From the NCBI GenBank assembly GCA_023362775.1, contig JALMGJ010000013.1:26452274-26516273 (forward strand): 64,000 nucleotides of DNA, written 5' to 3'. The stretch is from Charina bottae. Taxonomy: Eukaryota > Chordata > Lepidosauria > Squamata > Charinaidae. Shown piece by piece: positions 1 through 14,400 of this stretch. Position numbers and translations under genes: made by a program. The notes beneath the pieces were generated by a model. It saw only the letters and a list, made by a program, of their open reading frames with translations. It was not told where the DNA came from and did not search any database. Every line of letters starts with the position of its first letter. Within the stretch, counting starts at the first letter, position 1.

Positions 1-654
1 GCCTCTTTATCTTGTGCTAACGAGACACCCCCATTTTAAAAAAAATCCCTTTCCAACGGTTACAGAATTAATGCATGATTTAGCACTGCCCACAAGGCAC
101 ACTGGGTGCCTCCAGCTGGAAGGCGGGGGGGGGGGTAATTTTACACAACCCTAGAACTATAAGGGAGGGGAGGAGGAAAGATGTGAAGGGAGGGGGAGAG
201 AATGTGCACAATGTTTTCAGAATGAGTGTATCCCAAGCTCGCACCGCATATTAAGCGCATGAGGTAAGAATGGGCTCAGCTGCATTAAACTCAATGAGGC
301 ATTGCCCCACTCGATTAGCACACAGAATTACTGCCCAGAATGGTGATCAATCAGCAACTATTTGGAAATGCAGCCTAAACTCAGAGGGATTTGGGTAAAT
401 CTACTTGGCATTAGGTTACACAACTGAGCACACACGCTTCTCTAATCTCAGAAACTTGAACACTTTTATGACATTAGAGGCAACTGAACTTGGGTTACAC
501 AATTTCCTTGAAAGATCCCCCTGCCCCATTTTCCAATAGAGTTCAATTATCACTTAGTGAAAAAGGCAGTACGTATAGGAAAGCAGCCTATATTGGAATA
601 CAATAGAAGAGATGCCAGAGACGGGGGGGATTTACAGTCAGGCCAGGATCTGTA

Positions 655-775
655 AGGGTAAAACACTACTCTAGACTAGTAATAGTATACTACTAGTAGT
701 AGAGAAGTAACCCGTAGTAGTATAGTATAGAAGTAATAGTATAGAGTGTAGTATAGAAATAGTAGTATAACATTG
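655..775. repeat. Degenerate TAG/TAT simple repeat
   Basis: The stretch is made of short AGTA, TAGT and TATA units with no longer fixed period. It looks like a decayed microsatellite in the SARS2 downstream flank. Confidence 0.6.
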
Positions 776-1874
776 CACAGTATCATTAGTAATAGAGATA
801 TAGGATAAAATAAGAGTTATAGAAAACACTCACATATATATTTGTAAGTTTCACTTTTGTATTGTAGATATTTTTTCAAAATAAAACATCTCCCCAACCC
901 TTATAGGGAGATACAAAAAATGCACTTGTCTAGGGTCCAGCGCTTTTGGTGGATCTTTTGAGCCTGAGGCAATCAAATTGGGTATAGTTTAAAGAGAGCC
1001 TGTGACGATTGACACGGCCAAATGAAGAACAGCCAGGTCGTGATTACGGGATGAGGTGATTAAGTGTCAGAAGTGAGACTCAGCGCGGCGAGGGTCTTGA
1101 GCTACAGCTGCAATTAAAAACAAAGTCACTTCTCACTTCCTTGAATGAAACAGGATCCTTCAGCCCCACGGCTTTTACTGAAAAACCAATGCCCTATTTT
1201 CCTTCCTTTTACATTCAGGATCACAGAGAACCAGAAAGGTCTTCTGCTCCCAAAGCACGCAACAGAGATGAAACTTTCCTTTATGTGAAATAATATGCCC
1301 AGCACTCCCACCCCCACCGTGGTAACTACAGACACCTGCAGGCATCCATAATGTCAGCATCTTCAACATCTGCTGGCCCCATTATTTTTTTTTAACCTAT
1401 CCAGGCCCCCTTTTGCTCCACACAAGCTAAATAGGAAAGTAGTTTCCATGACAGCCTGCCTCCCCCTCCTTGACTTACCACGACTAGCTCCACCTGTTGT
1501 TCTTTCTTTTCTCCACCTGGCCCCTCTTCTTTTGTAGCAGGGCCTTCTTTCAAAGTCACGTGTGGAGGACTGTGGCGTGCAACCAACTTGTTGTGCAAAA
1601 GGACAGCAGCTGTTGGGCAGAACTCCTATGCGCCGGAGAGATCGCCCGACAGCAGGAGCTCCAGGAGAGCATGGTGGCCCACCTAGAACTGGGCTTCATC
1701 ATGGAGTTATCCCAGCCCGGGGGGGAGGGGGGGGGCAAACCCATGGGGCCCAACCCAAACAGAAGGGCACCAGCCCCAGGACAGCTCCGTTTTGAAAGGA
1801 TGCAGACAGAGCAATACTTTTCATTCACGGCCACAACGGAAGCCAGTTAAAATATCACTCCAACTGTTTGTTTG

Positions 1875-1880
1875 TTTATT
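1875..1880 (-). terminator. Candidate SARS2 polyadenylation signal
   Basis: TTTATT on the plus strand reads AATAAA on the minus strand, about 600 bases downstream of the SARS2 stop. It sits in a T-rich run of the kind also found in LINE tails, so it may belong to a repeat. No transcript evidence is available here. Confidence 0.3.
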
Positions 1881-2479
1881 TACATACATTATTTCTACCC
1901 CACTTGTTCCCGGTCAAGCTAGCCCACTGTGGTGTGAGATCTGGGGTGTTTACAAGACCATGAATTTCAAGGGACAAAAACAGGGGAGGACAAAACATTT
2001 ACATGGCTGCAGGATTCAGGAAGAAGAAACCGGAGGCTGAAATAAGCCTTCTGCTCCGTCTCAGGGACCTCCCAGTCCCCGAAATATGTCTCTGCCCTTC
2101 AGAGAGGAACGAGCAAGAACTGACCAAAGGCTACTGACGCACCTCTTGTGCAGGACAGACACCTCCGCCGGAAAGACGCTGTGCTGGCTGGGGTTGATGG
2201 AGCACATCTGGTGGACGCCAGGCGGGGGAAAGCTGGTCTGCTCTAAGGCCCGATACCACCCAGAAGGGTGGCACTCAGAAATGTAACTGCGGCAAGCAAA
2301 CGTCCGTCTTCATTTGTGACTTTTACCGTGTGAGCGGACACAGCGCGCCACGTGCAGCGCCATCCCCAGCCACCAGTCCGAGGCAGAAGTAGCGCTCTTC
2401 CTGTCCGGGAGCGGCTGCGATGTCCAGCCCCTAACGGAGGGTCCTGGGTGATTCTGGTTTTCCCAGGGCTTCTTTGGGG

Positions 2480-5400
2480 TTAGAGAGTTTTGCCTCTCTT
2501 GGCCTGGTTGGGACCAATGTATTTCAACGGGGTGTGGCTGGGTCTGCAGATGATCTCCGTGCCCATCAGGGGCTGCAGGACTGCCGGGATCTGAACGCTG
2601 CCGTCCTGGGCAAGGGAGAAGGTCGGGTCAAAAGCAGAGAAGGGTTGTCACGGGGGGAGGCTCAGCACCTCCTTCTACATTATTTACAGTATGGATGTTC
2701 CTGAGACCGAGGTTGACCTTTGCAAGGTTGAAGCCTTACAGGTAGTCCTCACTTAACAACAATTGGGACCGGAATTTTGGTTGCTAAGCAAAGTGGTCAT
2801 TAAGCGAATCCGACCTGATTTTACTACCTTTTTTGCAGCAAGCGTTAAGCGAATCACGTGGTTCCTCGTTGATTTTGCTTGCCAGAAGCTGGCTGGGAAG
2901 GTCGAAAACGGCAATCATGTGACCACGGGATGCTGTGACGGTCATAAATGCGAATCAGTTGCCAAGTGCCCAAATCGTGATCACGTGACTGTGGGGATGC
3001 TGCGACGATCATAAGTGTGAGAACCGGTCGTAAGTCGTTTTTTCCAACACCGTTGTAAGTCCAAACCATCACTAAACAAATGGTTGTTAAGTGAGGACTA
3101 CCTGTAATTCTGACTTATTCCTGCAGCTAAAAATTGGACTGCCGAGTGCCAAAGAAAACCAGAGTTTATTAAGATGGATATGGCAGCCTTCCCCAAGCTG
3201 GAGACCTCCAGGTGCATTGAGACCACCACTCCCAGAATTCCCCAACCAGCTTGGCTATTTGCTCTACACTCTGGGAGCGGAAGTCCACAGAGCAGGAGGT
3301 CATCCAGATTGGGCAAGAATGATATAACGGGAGTATGTGCGTGCAAATGTCCTTACTATTTTCACAGGGAGGAAGCTGGAATGTTTTTCAAGCATACTAT
3401 GTCCTTCCTTACTGGCTAGGAATTCTGGGAGTTGTAGTCCCAATGCCCCTGGGAGGGCTCCAGCTTGGGGAAGGCTGCCATATCCTGGAGCCTAGGCAAA
3501 GGAAACACTCCCTCCACAGACCTTGCGTTGGTTGGACTCTAGAATGGCAATGAGCATCCGGGGAATTGCACAGGCTGTTCCGTTAACCTGCCAAGGAACA
3601 AAGCAGGTCGTGAGCGCTTGGAGGCCACACGCAAGAGGCACTCAGCCCCAAGACTGCACAGAGGGGGGAAAGGCACCACGTGGACGCCCTCTCCCTCTGC
3701 AGCCCCACCATCTCTATTCCCGAGACATCCCCCAAGGGCCTCCCTGGGCCGAGCTTACGGTATGCGCAAAGCGGAGCTGCTGTTTCTGGTCGTAGTACTT
3801 GATGTTCAACCGCCGGGTCTGGAAATCTGTGCAATTAGAGAGGCTGGAGATCTAGACAGGGAAAGGGGAGGAGGAGACAGGATGAGGGCAAGGAACACGT
3901 CAGACAAATTGAAAAGAAACACACTGATGGAGCCGTAGAAATTGGATTGGTGTGGTCCAGGAAAGAGCTGGGATTGTACCATACAGGCAGTCCTCGACTT
4001 ACGACCGTTCGTTTAATGACGGTCCGAAGTTACGACGGCCTCGGAATGGGTATTTTATGGCCTGTAAAGCACTTCGAGCATCGCAAAAGTTGCACCCCCC
4101 AACGGTCACATGATCGCATTTCGGGTGCTTGGCAACCGGCACACATTCATGACCAGTTGTAGCATCCCGCGTTCACGTGAACTCGTTTTGCAATGTTTTT
4201 TGCCGTTTTCTGGCAAAAAACACTCATTGGGGAAGCTGGATTTGCTTAACAACCGCAGTGATTTGCTTAACGACCACCATAAAAATGGTCGTAAAATCGG
4301 GTCCGCTCACGTGGTGACTTGACTTATGACTGCAATGACTTACGATGTAAATTCTGGTCCCAATTGTGGTTGTAAGTCGAGGACTACCTGTATAGCCCAG
4401 AAGTGTTTATGAGGGGTTTTATTCCCTTCTTCTAAGGCTGAGATGATAAAAGTCTTCCTCTTGCAGATACCATGTTACCTCTCGGCTGGGGCTGCAGGGG
4501 AGAGAGGTACGTCCCCACCTCCTGCTCGTAAGCCCCCAGGGACATCTGGTTGGCCACTGCGAGAAACAAAATTTTGGTCCACAATGGGCCTTGACCTAAT
4601 CCAGCAGGTTCCTCCAGATGCTGAAGGTGTGTTCTTCTCCTTCACATTCAAAGCAAGACGGCAGGTTCCCCAGAGGAGTCATGAGCTGCGAATGACTGAA
4701 GACCAGCAACAACTCCAGCATGGGCAGCAAACCAGGGGTTGGTCAAAAAAGTCACAACGGCAGCCCGATGGTGCGATCAAAACTTTTGTGGCCGCCATCT
4801 TGACCTTAGCACGAACCTCCAAAGCCTATGCCTTGCGACTCCTCACCTCTCCGTACTGCTCCCGGCCGGGCATCCAGGCCTCGATGTCGAATTTCCTGGA
4901 TGCAGACAGGCCCAGTTCGTGTGGGGGCATATCCAGAACTCTGTCCACAAAGAGAGGCTGGTCAGCATGAACACAGCAGCCACAAGGGACCAGCTAAACC
5001 CTGAAGCCTCCTTGGGTATGCAAGCGGGGGCTGAGCCCCCATGCTCCATCTCTACTGATTCTGCTTCCTGGATGGGGGTGACTGTGAACTCCTCCACAGT
5101 ATATATTAAAACTACGTGGCTAGTTCACGGTGTGGATTTTTCTTCTACACCCTCCAGGGCTCCTTACACCCCTCTCAGCTTTAAAAGGCATCTTCCTTCT
5201 CCAGGTTTTTTAAAAGAGACTTACTTGTTCATAGTGTGTGTGTGTGTGCGCGCGCACCTTTGAGTCAGTCTTGACTCCTGGCTGGACAAGTCCCTGAAGT
5301 TTTGGTGGTAAGATTTCAGAAGTGGTTTGCCCTGGCCTAATCCTTCCTAGGGCTGAGAGACAGGGACTGGCCCAAGGTCACCCAGCTGGCTTTGTGCCTA

Positions 5401-8400
5401 AAGCGGGACTAGAACTCTCAGTCTCCTGGTTTGCCATTGGATCCTTCCTAGGGCTGAGAGAGGGGGACTGGCCCAAGGTCACCCAGCTGGCTTTGTGCCT
5501 AAAGTGGGACTAGAACTCCCGGTCTCTGGTTTCTAACCTGACGCCTAAACCATGACACCAAACTGGCTCTCCTTGTCATTGCCTCTTCCTTAATTTACTC
5601 CAAGCCTTGCTTTATGGTAGATTTTAACGCAACCCTTGATGCATTTAGAAAAACTCTCCACCCACCCTGGCCAACCTCCCAGAAGGGGCTAGGACAGATC
5701 CTGCAACTGCTACTAAGTCCACTGCATCTCCTTACTTGTAGTGTAATCCCAGCTCGAGGAAAATCTCTTTCTGCAGGGCCAGAAATTCCTCCATCAAGGC
5801 GTTGCTCTCTAGACCCGTCTCGCTGGCAGTAACCCCGAACATTTCCACCTGGGGGAATACAGGGAGGAGAAGAGAAAAGGGATGACCTAACTTAGTGTTT
5901 TTCAAACTTGGCAACTTTAAGATGTGTGGATTTCAATTCCCAGAATTCCCCAGCCAGCATGCTCTAAGATGTGTGGATTTCATTTCCCAGAATTCCCCAG
6001 CCAGCATGCTCTGAGATGTGTGGACTTCAGCTCCCAGAATTCCCCAGCCAGTATGCTTTAAGATGCTCCATGCTGGCTGGGGAATTCTGGGAGTTGAAGT
6101 CCACCCATCTTAAAGTTGCCAAGTTTGAAAGACACTGACCGAACTTTTCAAGAACCACTCCATTTTTGGAGAGGGGGAAAAAAAAATCTGAAGCAGACCC
6201 AATTTGGCAGCAAAAGCTCAATGCTGCAGCCAACGTGAATTTGGCTGTCTCTTGTTGTGCACTTGTTTTGTCATGGGAAGCACAGCCCTGCACTGATTTA
6301 TTACTACTTCTTTTCTCAACCCTGAATTACCTCCACTCCAGCATGACTCAAAACCTCAATGAGCCACACTTGGGGCCGCTTTGACTTTTCTCCAAGCGCG
6401 GCTGATGAGTGGAACGCACGCCTGCAGCCAGCAGCTAAAAAATCTCAGGCTGTATCCAGCGAAGGCGCCAGGCCCTTGCTGCAGCTGCAGAGCTACGTAA
6501 TCCAAATCTACAAGGTATCCTTTCCCCCTCAATCTGCCGCTCGGGAGACCTTGCCCTTAAAGGTAAGCGTGGCAAATTCGGGTCAAGCCAGCCTCACCTT
6601 GGTGAACTGGTGCACCCGATAGAGCCCCCATGGTTCCTTGCCGGTTTCAGTTTCAGCTCGGTAGCAGGTGCTGGCGCACACGATCCTGGCCAAGGAAAAG
6701 GGATGATTAATCAGCTGGCAGTCCAGATCAGGCCTTCCCACCTTCCCCACAAAATCTGTTGGAACGGCAGCACCTAGAAAATCTAGCCAGCGTGGAATGG
6801 CAATTCTGCAGGCGTGAACGCACAGCAAGTGCAAAATACTCACCTGACTGGCACATCTTTCAGAGCTACAGCGTGGTCTGCAAAATAACCTGGCGAAAGC
6901 CAAAAACAGAGAGAGAAGAAATGGGATTTCTTTAATTAAGAAGTGAGAGTATCTGTTCCTTCCTCCCGTTCCTCTTTTCCTCCTATCTTCCAACAATGAA
7001 AATGCACTTTGCAATTAGAGAGCTCTCTAATTTTATTTATGACTGTTACGATTGTAAAAAAAAAGTTCCCACAAGGATATATTTTTTAAAAAAATACATT
7101 AAATTAATGATTCTTTTGTAAAATGGATAAAGATATATGCCTGTATTTTTAGCATTACTCTTCCCTGAGGATTTGGAAATAGGTGGAATACCTTATCTAT
7201 TCTTTCAACATGTATTCCATCGTTGCTACTTGTTAGGCACTGAAAGCAGCTAATAGCTGTAAATAAAATTTAAGAAACTGCTTAGGCTATTATTCAGGCA
7301 ATTCAAAAGGTCCTATCTTCTCCAAAAAGCTCCCTCCATTGCAGCCCAGCTTTTAACAGCAGATAAACAGATCCATGGAAGCTTCATCAGTTGATTTAAA
7401 CCAAGATTTATATCAGTTGATTTATACATTGTTCAGGAAAAGTCTGTATTAGTAAGGACAGAGATCTTCAGCAATATTAACAGAGTGTTTACCTTCCTTG
7501 AAATCATAAAGCTTGATTAAATCAAACATTTCTTTATTTTAGCTGTCACCCTCTTATTAATGTTTGGAGATTAAAAGACATCATCACTGCCCATCTCTTC
7601 AACATCTATAAAACCTGAAAGGCAGACAGTCCATTATGCAAGCAGTATGCCTCCTCTTAACATTGTTTTCTGTATACAGTGACCTAATTCTGGTCATTAT
7701 TTAAGGTATATGGATCGAGATGTTCCATTTCATTCAAGAATATCTTTATCCATTTTACAAAAGAATCATTAATTTAATGTATGTTTTTTAAAATATATAT
7801 ATATCGTTGTGGGAACTTTTTTAAAAATGTTGAGAGTTGTTTTTAATTCTAGTTATTACCAGTTTGAAAAAGAGTAAACAAAAAGACAAAATACTAGAAA
7901 AAAATAACGGATAAACAATAGCAAGAAAATCAGAAACAAAAAAAGGGAAAGTTATAAACAACCTAAGCATATCACCTGTACTGGGAATGTGGGAAGTAGT
8001 AAGGTAAAGGTAAAGGTCCCCCCTGCACATTTGTGCAGTCGTGTCCGACTCTAGGGGCCGGTGCTCATCTCCGTTTCTTAGCCGAAGAGCCAGCGTTGTC
8101 CGAAGACACTTCCACGGTCATGTGGCCGGCATGACGCACGCGGAACGCTGTTACCTACCCACCGAAGTGGAACCTATTAATCTACTTGCATTTGCATGCT
8201 TTCGAATTGCTCGGTTGGCAAGAGCTGGGGCAAGTGCGGGAGCTCACTCCGTCATGCGGGGCTAGGGATTCGAACCTCTGAACGTGCGACCTTCTGATCA
8301 ACAAGCCTGGCGTCTTACCCGCTGAGCCATGAAGTAGGAAAATGCTTTAAGGAAGAAACTGAGACACATGGCCCCAAAATTCATCCTTGACCGCAGGCTG

Positions 8401-11400
8401 GAAGACTCTGCTCCTGTTTCAACCGTACCTGCAATTCCAACCTCAGAAGTTCCTGCCAGGTTCAGATCCTCAAACCGGGAAGGGTCTATGCTATACACCA
8501 AGGAGGAGTGGGCTTCAGGTAATATGCCACAGCCTTCCTGATAAACAGAAGACAACAGTGTCAAGGGTGCAAGTGCACCACACTGAACAACAGACCTGTG
8601 GGCCAGAAGCATCTAGTTCACTCCCATGTAGGAAACAGACAGCAAGGTGCATTCAGCCTGCGTTTCCTTCCAAATGCATGGATTTCAACGACCGGATTTC
8701 TCAGCAAGGGCATGCTGGCTGGAGATTTCTGGCAGGTGAGGTCTGCACCTGTGGAACTTTTCCAGGTTGGGAAACACTGCACTAAGCTGACCAGGGAAAT
8801 TTTGGGCAGGGAGAAGAAAGGATTAAGACCAGGAGTGAACTTCTAAAGGCGGGCTCCAGACCTAAATCCATGTCTTCATATTCCTTCCCACTTCCTAACC
8901 CAGCATTATAACATCACTGATTTAAGCTCCTCCAGGTTTCTATTCAGGACATCCATTCAGTCACCCACAGCAACCCTGCTAGTTACCAAGGTCTTAACAA
9001 GGTAACAGCCAAGACACAATCAGTAGCACCCGATTCACAAAAACCACGAATGCTTCAGCAGTCTGGGCTGAAGACGACTCTCAGATGCGCATAGCGGCAT
9101 GCCCGGGAAGAATGATTGATAAGCTTTTGGAGTGCACAGAACGGAGCAAAAGGAGGGATACTCACAAACACGGCTCCTTTAAGCAAATCTGGGACCGTCA
9201 TGGGAATGAAACCCTGAAGGAAAAAGAAAAGAACGTAAGGGATTGCAGGCCCCGTGTCTGCAAAACCCCCCATTCTTGGCTTGCTCTTGGACCCTAATGC
9301 ATAGGGGAGGGGAAGGGAGATCACACCGTTGAGCATTTGCTGGCCACGTTGAATTTTTTGCAAAGGACGGTGGGCGTTACCACCAACACAAGAGTTTTAA
9401 TATTATGGCGCTTGCAGTATTACGTGTAGGCTTCTCAGCCTTTCCAATCCATGTTACCCATCAAGCCATCTATAAAATCAGAACGGTACCTGTTCACGGC
9501 CAGCCTTTTTTATCACGCTAAGCTGCATTTTGCTGTATCCCTCAACTGGATAGTCACTGGACTCCTATGTGCAATTGTGTTTTTTCTCCAACTCCCTGCC
9601 TCTTAGAACTCCAGCATAAAATCTCAGAGAGTCACTGTGTTTTCCAGCTCTCTTCCATCTACAGCAGTGTTTTTCAAACTCGGCAGCTTTAAGAGGTGTG
9701 GACTTCAACTCCCAGAATTCCCCAGCCAGCCATGCTGGCTGGGGAATTCTGGGAGTTGAAGTCCACACCTCTTAAAGCTGCCGAGTTTGAAAAACACTGA
9801 TCTATGGGAACAGATGCTTGAGAATTCAATACCTTTTTTATCAGCTTGGAGAAAGTGAATTGGACCAGGGCTTGCTCGAGCAGAGCACCGGCCCCGCGGA
9901 GGTAGTACGATCGGAAACCGGAAATATGCGATAAGCGCCTGCGGAGAGGAGGAGGGAGACAAAAAGGTGTTCAAGCAGTTCAGCCAAATACACTTGCAGG
10001 GCTCCCTTGTCTTTGGGATGACATTTCGATCAAGCCACCGGTTTGCTTCTTCAGGTTCCAGGACAGCAAAGAGCATCGGAAATTGTCACACACTTGCTAC
10101 CGAAGCTGGCCGAGTTCTGGGCTAGCTGGTTGAGTGTTTTACGCCTGGTACTGTGAAGATGGGCTATACAGATTTATCGGTAAACGATCCAACCAAATAC
10201 TGACATCAATCAGGAGGAGTCTGGTAACACTTTTCCGACAACCAATTTTATTAAATTTTATTTAAAATTCTTATGAGCTACAGCTCACAAAGGCTTCTGC
10301 CTTTTAATAAAATGTGTTAAGTCACAACCGGTGCGACCAGATCCTGATTTTTTCCTACCAACACATCTCTCCTCCTATCATGTCAAAAACTGGCATAGTG
10401 TGTTTCACTCTCTCTCTATCTCCTCTAAAGGTAACAACCCCCAGCGTTGTTTTCTCGGCAATTTCACAGAGTTCTCCACAACCTGCTACGGAATTTTGCA
10501 AGAAATGTTCAAGGAGGCAACCTTACAAAACAGACCTACGATACAGATATTCCGGCAATGTGTTATTAAAATGCTATAGTTTGAAGTTCAGGACCTTTGC
10601 CCAGCTAGAAAGAAACGGTTGCACTACAAAACCCTGAACTCACAACCACGTGGAACATCAAGTCTATAGTGGAAACGCTGGTGGAGTTACCACACCGGGC
10701 TATGCCATGGATTCTTTTAAGCACTGTGAAAAAGCTAAAACAGCTGGGTTTGCCCAACCCTAAGCCATAAATAAGAGCCGAGTTCATAGAATGTGCCAAG
10801 CAAACAGAACATGAAGCTACATTATCCTTTAATGCAGCCTGTGAACATCGCTTTATCAATGCTCAGGTAGCCTTTCCTAGCCTGGCATTACCATAGCAAG
10901 GACAGATCATTATTCCCCTCAGCTCCATTTAACCTTCCCAGTGGGAGGTGATGGGCATGTAGTCTTGAGGCCGTGTGTGTGTGTGCTGTGCCACACAACA
11001 GCACCTGTCTTCCATGTTCTTTGAGGTTTGTCAAAAGCCTAGAGCAAGGAGCTTTGCAGAATGGAGGAGGAGGAGGAGGATAAAGCAGTATCAGGCAGTT
11101 GGTGTTGGAAAATGCCCAGTGGCAGAGAAAGAACCACAAAGGCATCCCATCAAATATTTATTCCTGCTCTGCCTATGTGCTCCTAATCCGCTGACGGGGA
11201 ACTACAAATTCTGGCTATAGCTGCTCAGAAACCGAGGAGGACATGGTACGTGCGTGAATCACAGAGACCTGTTCACCCAGGTGCTAAGTTACCACATGGT
11301 TTGGCCATCTCACATGGCGTGAGCTCAGCCATGGAAGGCTGCAAACAATGGTCTATCGCTTGGCATGATGTCTAAACTCAGCCAGCTGTGGTTTAAGCAA

Positions 11401-14400
11401 TATGCCACTTTTAAACACAATGTGAAGCAAGTCTCAGAGTCCACCAGTATCACCTAGACAAAACTCTAGAAATTACCAGTTGCTCCTTCATCTGCCATTG
11501 CAGGAGCAGAAAAAGAGAATTTATTTCCCGGTGCTCTCCCCTCCAAAATGGGGTTTTGGAGACTCCCATGGATAACACAACACGCTGGGTTGGGTTGTCA
11601 ACACCAGCCTTTAGAGTGTGACCTCCAGCCGGGCCTAGAGCCAATTTGCAAAACACAGAGCACCACAGGCTATCCGAGAGAAGCGAGTCTAAAACCACTC
11701 ACCTTACCAACTACTGAAGAAATTTATGCCAGGTACTGCTTTGAAAGGAAATGGCCGCAGGTTAAAGAGGTGAAGGTGGATGGTAAAGCAAAGATGGAGA
11801 TTTAAGAGAAGAAATTTATCTACATAAATATGTCTTATTGATGAGAGAGCTAGTTTGGTGTAGTGGTTAATGCACCGGGCTAGAAACCGGGAGACGGTGA
11901 GCTCTAGTCCTGCTTTAGGCATGAAGCCATCTGGGTGACCTTGGGCCAGTCGCTCTCTCTCAGCCCTAGGAAGGAGGCAATGGCAAACCCCTTCCGAAAA
12001 ACCTTGCCAAGGAAACTGCAGGGACTAGTCCAGGCAGTCACCAGGATCCAAGACTGACTCGAAGGCCCAAGAAATAAAAATAAATTGATGTACAGTTAGC
12101 AAACCATTTGATAAACATAAAACCATTCTTCCTCCATACAATTTCCCCAGACTTTTACCTGAAACTGCAGGTCTGTGAAAACAGGAAGCTCCATAGTCAC
12201 CCATTAATCTATTCAGTCTTAGTGATCCCAGGCTCCCACAACTCAGAGTTCTCCAGATATGGTGGGACTGATCTCCAAGCCAGCACTGCCAAAACTGACT
12301 ACTCTATACTGACCTCCCCTACAGGGGGCAGAAATTGAACCCAGATCCTTTGGCGTGCAAACAAATGCACCACTATTCCTAAAACAGCAGTTGCCCAGCA
12401 AATATGACTGAAAGAAGGGGATACAGGTAGTTCTCGCTTAACGACCATTTGTTTAGTGATGGTTCAGACTTACGACAGCGCTAGATCCAACTTACGACTG
12501 GTCCTCGCGTTTACGGCCATCGCAGTGTCCCATGGTCACGTGATCGCCATTTTTGACCTTCCCAGCCGGCTTCTGGCAAGCAAGCAAAATCAATGGGGAA
12601 CCACATGATTCACTTAACAACCGTGTGGTTCACTTAACTACCATGTGATTCGTTTAACAACCGTGGTTTGCTTAACAGCCACGTGATTCACTTAACAACC
12701 GTCGCAAAAATGGTCGTAAAATTGGGTCAGATTTGTTTAACAACCACATCACTTAGCGACCAAAATTCCGGTCTCAATTGTGGTCACTAAGCAAGGACTA
12801 CCTGTATATAACTTTTTAGAAATTCAAAGAGACTATACAATTATCACTGCTTGTAATTTCTCTGCCAGCAGGGGGAGTCACTGACTTATTTTAGTCTGAT
12901 TAGAAAGAAATTCAACTCCACCTACCCTATTCCCATGTCTCTGTTTAGCAGAATAGCCGGAATGTACTGGAGTGAGATGGGAAAGACTGGGATGGGTTTT
13001 AATCCTACATTCTGATTACAGCAGTCTTTCATACTAACCTTTGCCTTATAATATCCAGGTTTTCTCCAATTTCCAGGTGTCCTTTTACCTTGAAATCAAA
13101 TTCTGTTTCCGAAACAAGGCAAAGAAGAAAAAGGCTTATATTTTAAAGTATAACGGTGTTGGGTTGTCTGCACAAGTGGTATTTTCCAGTCCTAGCTGTA
13201 AATGGGCATTATATCTTATTAACCGCCCAGAGTCCCCTGGTTTGGGGGAGATGGGCGGTAATATAAATTTAAATAATAAAATATCTTTCTAACGGGTTCT
13301 TAATTATACCACAATGGCAGCCCAGGTCATTGCCTTCTCACCTGGTTTTTCCCCAATGATCTCCACTACCCGTGGTTCGTTCTCATCTCCAAATCGCTAT
13401 GGGGAGAAAAGAGAAGCGGTGAAGGGACAGTATCAAATGTTATTTCTGTCCAAATCAAGGGGAAAATTCCACGGTTTTCACACGGGAAGAGAGAGGACTG
13501 AGCCTCAGCTAAGCAGATCTAAAGCCAGAGGGCTCTGGAAGAATTTTATAGCAATGGTCCAGGAAGTTTGGGCTGCCTCACCCCTAGGAGCCCTCTATAT
13601 TTTATTTATCTATTTCATACTCTTTACCACATCAGGGTGAATCCTGTTGGGCAGCTTAAGGGCACGCAGATAGTATTTTTCTTCCAACTCAATCTCCTGC
13701 TGGCGCAAGGCATTGAGGCGAAGGCGGATTTCCCTGCCCTCTTTCACCAAGGCGTTGTAAACAGGCAGCTGGCAGAAGAGACAGAAAGGGAAATTATGTC
13801 AAGGAGGGCATGGAAGAAAGCAGAAAATATTCTCCGTTTTTGTCTGTTGTTGTATTTTTTCCCTTGTTTTTAATGTTTTTTATCTGTAACTGCCCAGAAT
13901 CATTGGGAAACAGGCGGCATATACATTTAATAAATTATAATAATTCTAATCATAAAAATCAGGTGCTGAAGGATTATTGCCCTTATGGCTAGACAAGGAG
14001 GAGCCTTCGGTGTGGTCCAGCAGGCACCTCTTCTGGCAAAAAGGCATAACTTCCATCGGCTTGAGGGCAACTCCAGGATCTGGGCATCATGTGCTTCAGA
14101 AGTGGACCAAACTAAGATCCATTTTGGAGTGGGGCACAATTCAAGAATTTAAGAGTGTAAAGAGCTGTTTTTCGAGTTTGCAACACTTAAGATACTTCTT
14201 TTGCTCTTTAAGTCCCTCCTCCCAAATAACAGCAACAATAATATGCCACCTGACTCTCAACAACGCTGGGTGGTATAGAAGTACAAAAAAAAGGAACAGA
14301 ATTTTTGGCTCCCTATTCCTGGTGGGCTCTGGAGCTGGAAAAGATATGCTGAGGACTTCTTGCCCTCCTGTTTTAGAGTCTCAGTTTGGCAAATCAAGCA

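Larger units (their letters stand above)
1..2479. other. Flank and 3' UTR side of SARS2, no gene recognised
   Basis: No open frame here shows a protein family I recognise. The part nearest 2479 should be SARS2 3' untranslated region, since the SARS2 stop codon is at 2480-2482 on the minus strand. A minus-strand AATAAA (TTTATT at 1875-1880) is a possible end. The stretch 655-775 is a degenerate TAG/TAT-rich simple repeat, and there is a G run near 127-135. A forward frame at about 1590-1850 looks mildly protein-like in its first 35 codons, but it has no convincing splice sites or homology that I can see. Confidence 0.6.

Noticed and set aside
1590..1850. A protein-like forward frame containing EIARQQELQESMVAHLELGF.
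   Set aside because: There is no recognised homology and no clear splice sites. It turns into low-complexity Gly/Pro sequence, so it is too weak to annotate.
13628..13768. A suspected one-base frameshift in the A-run of SARS2 exon 4.
   Set aside because: Careful recounting gives five A residues and a 141-base exon. The frame is continuous into exon 5 and all sixteen exons sum to 508 codons plus stop.
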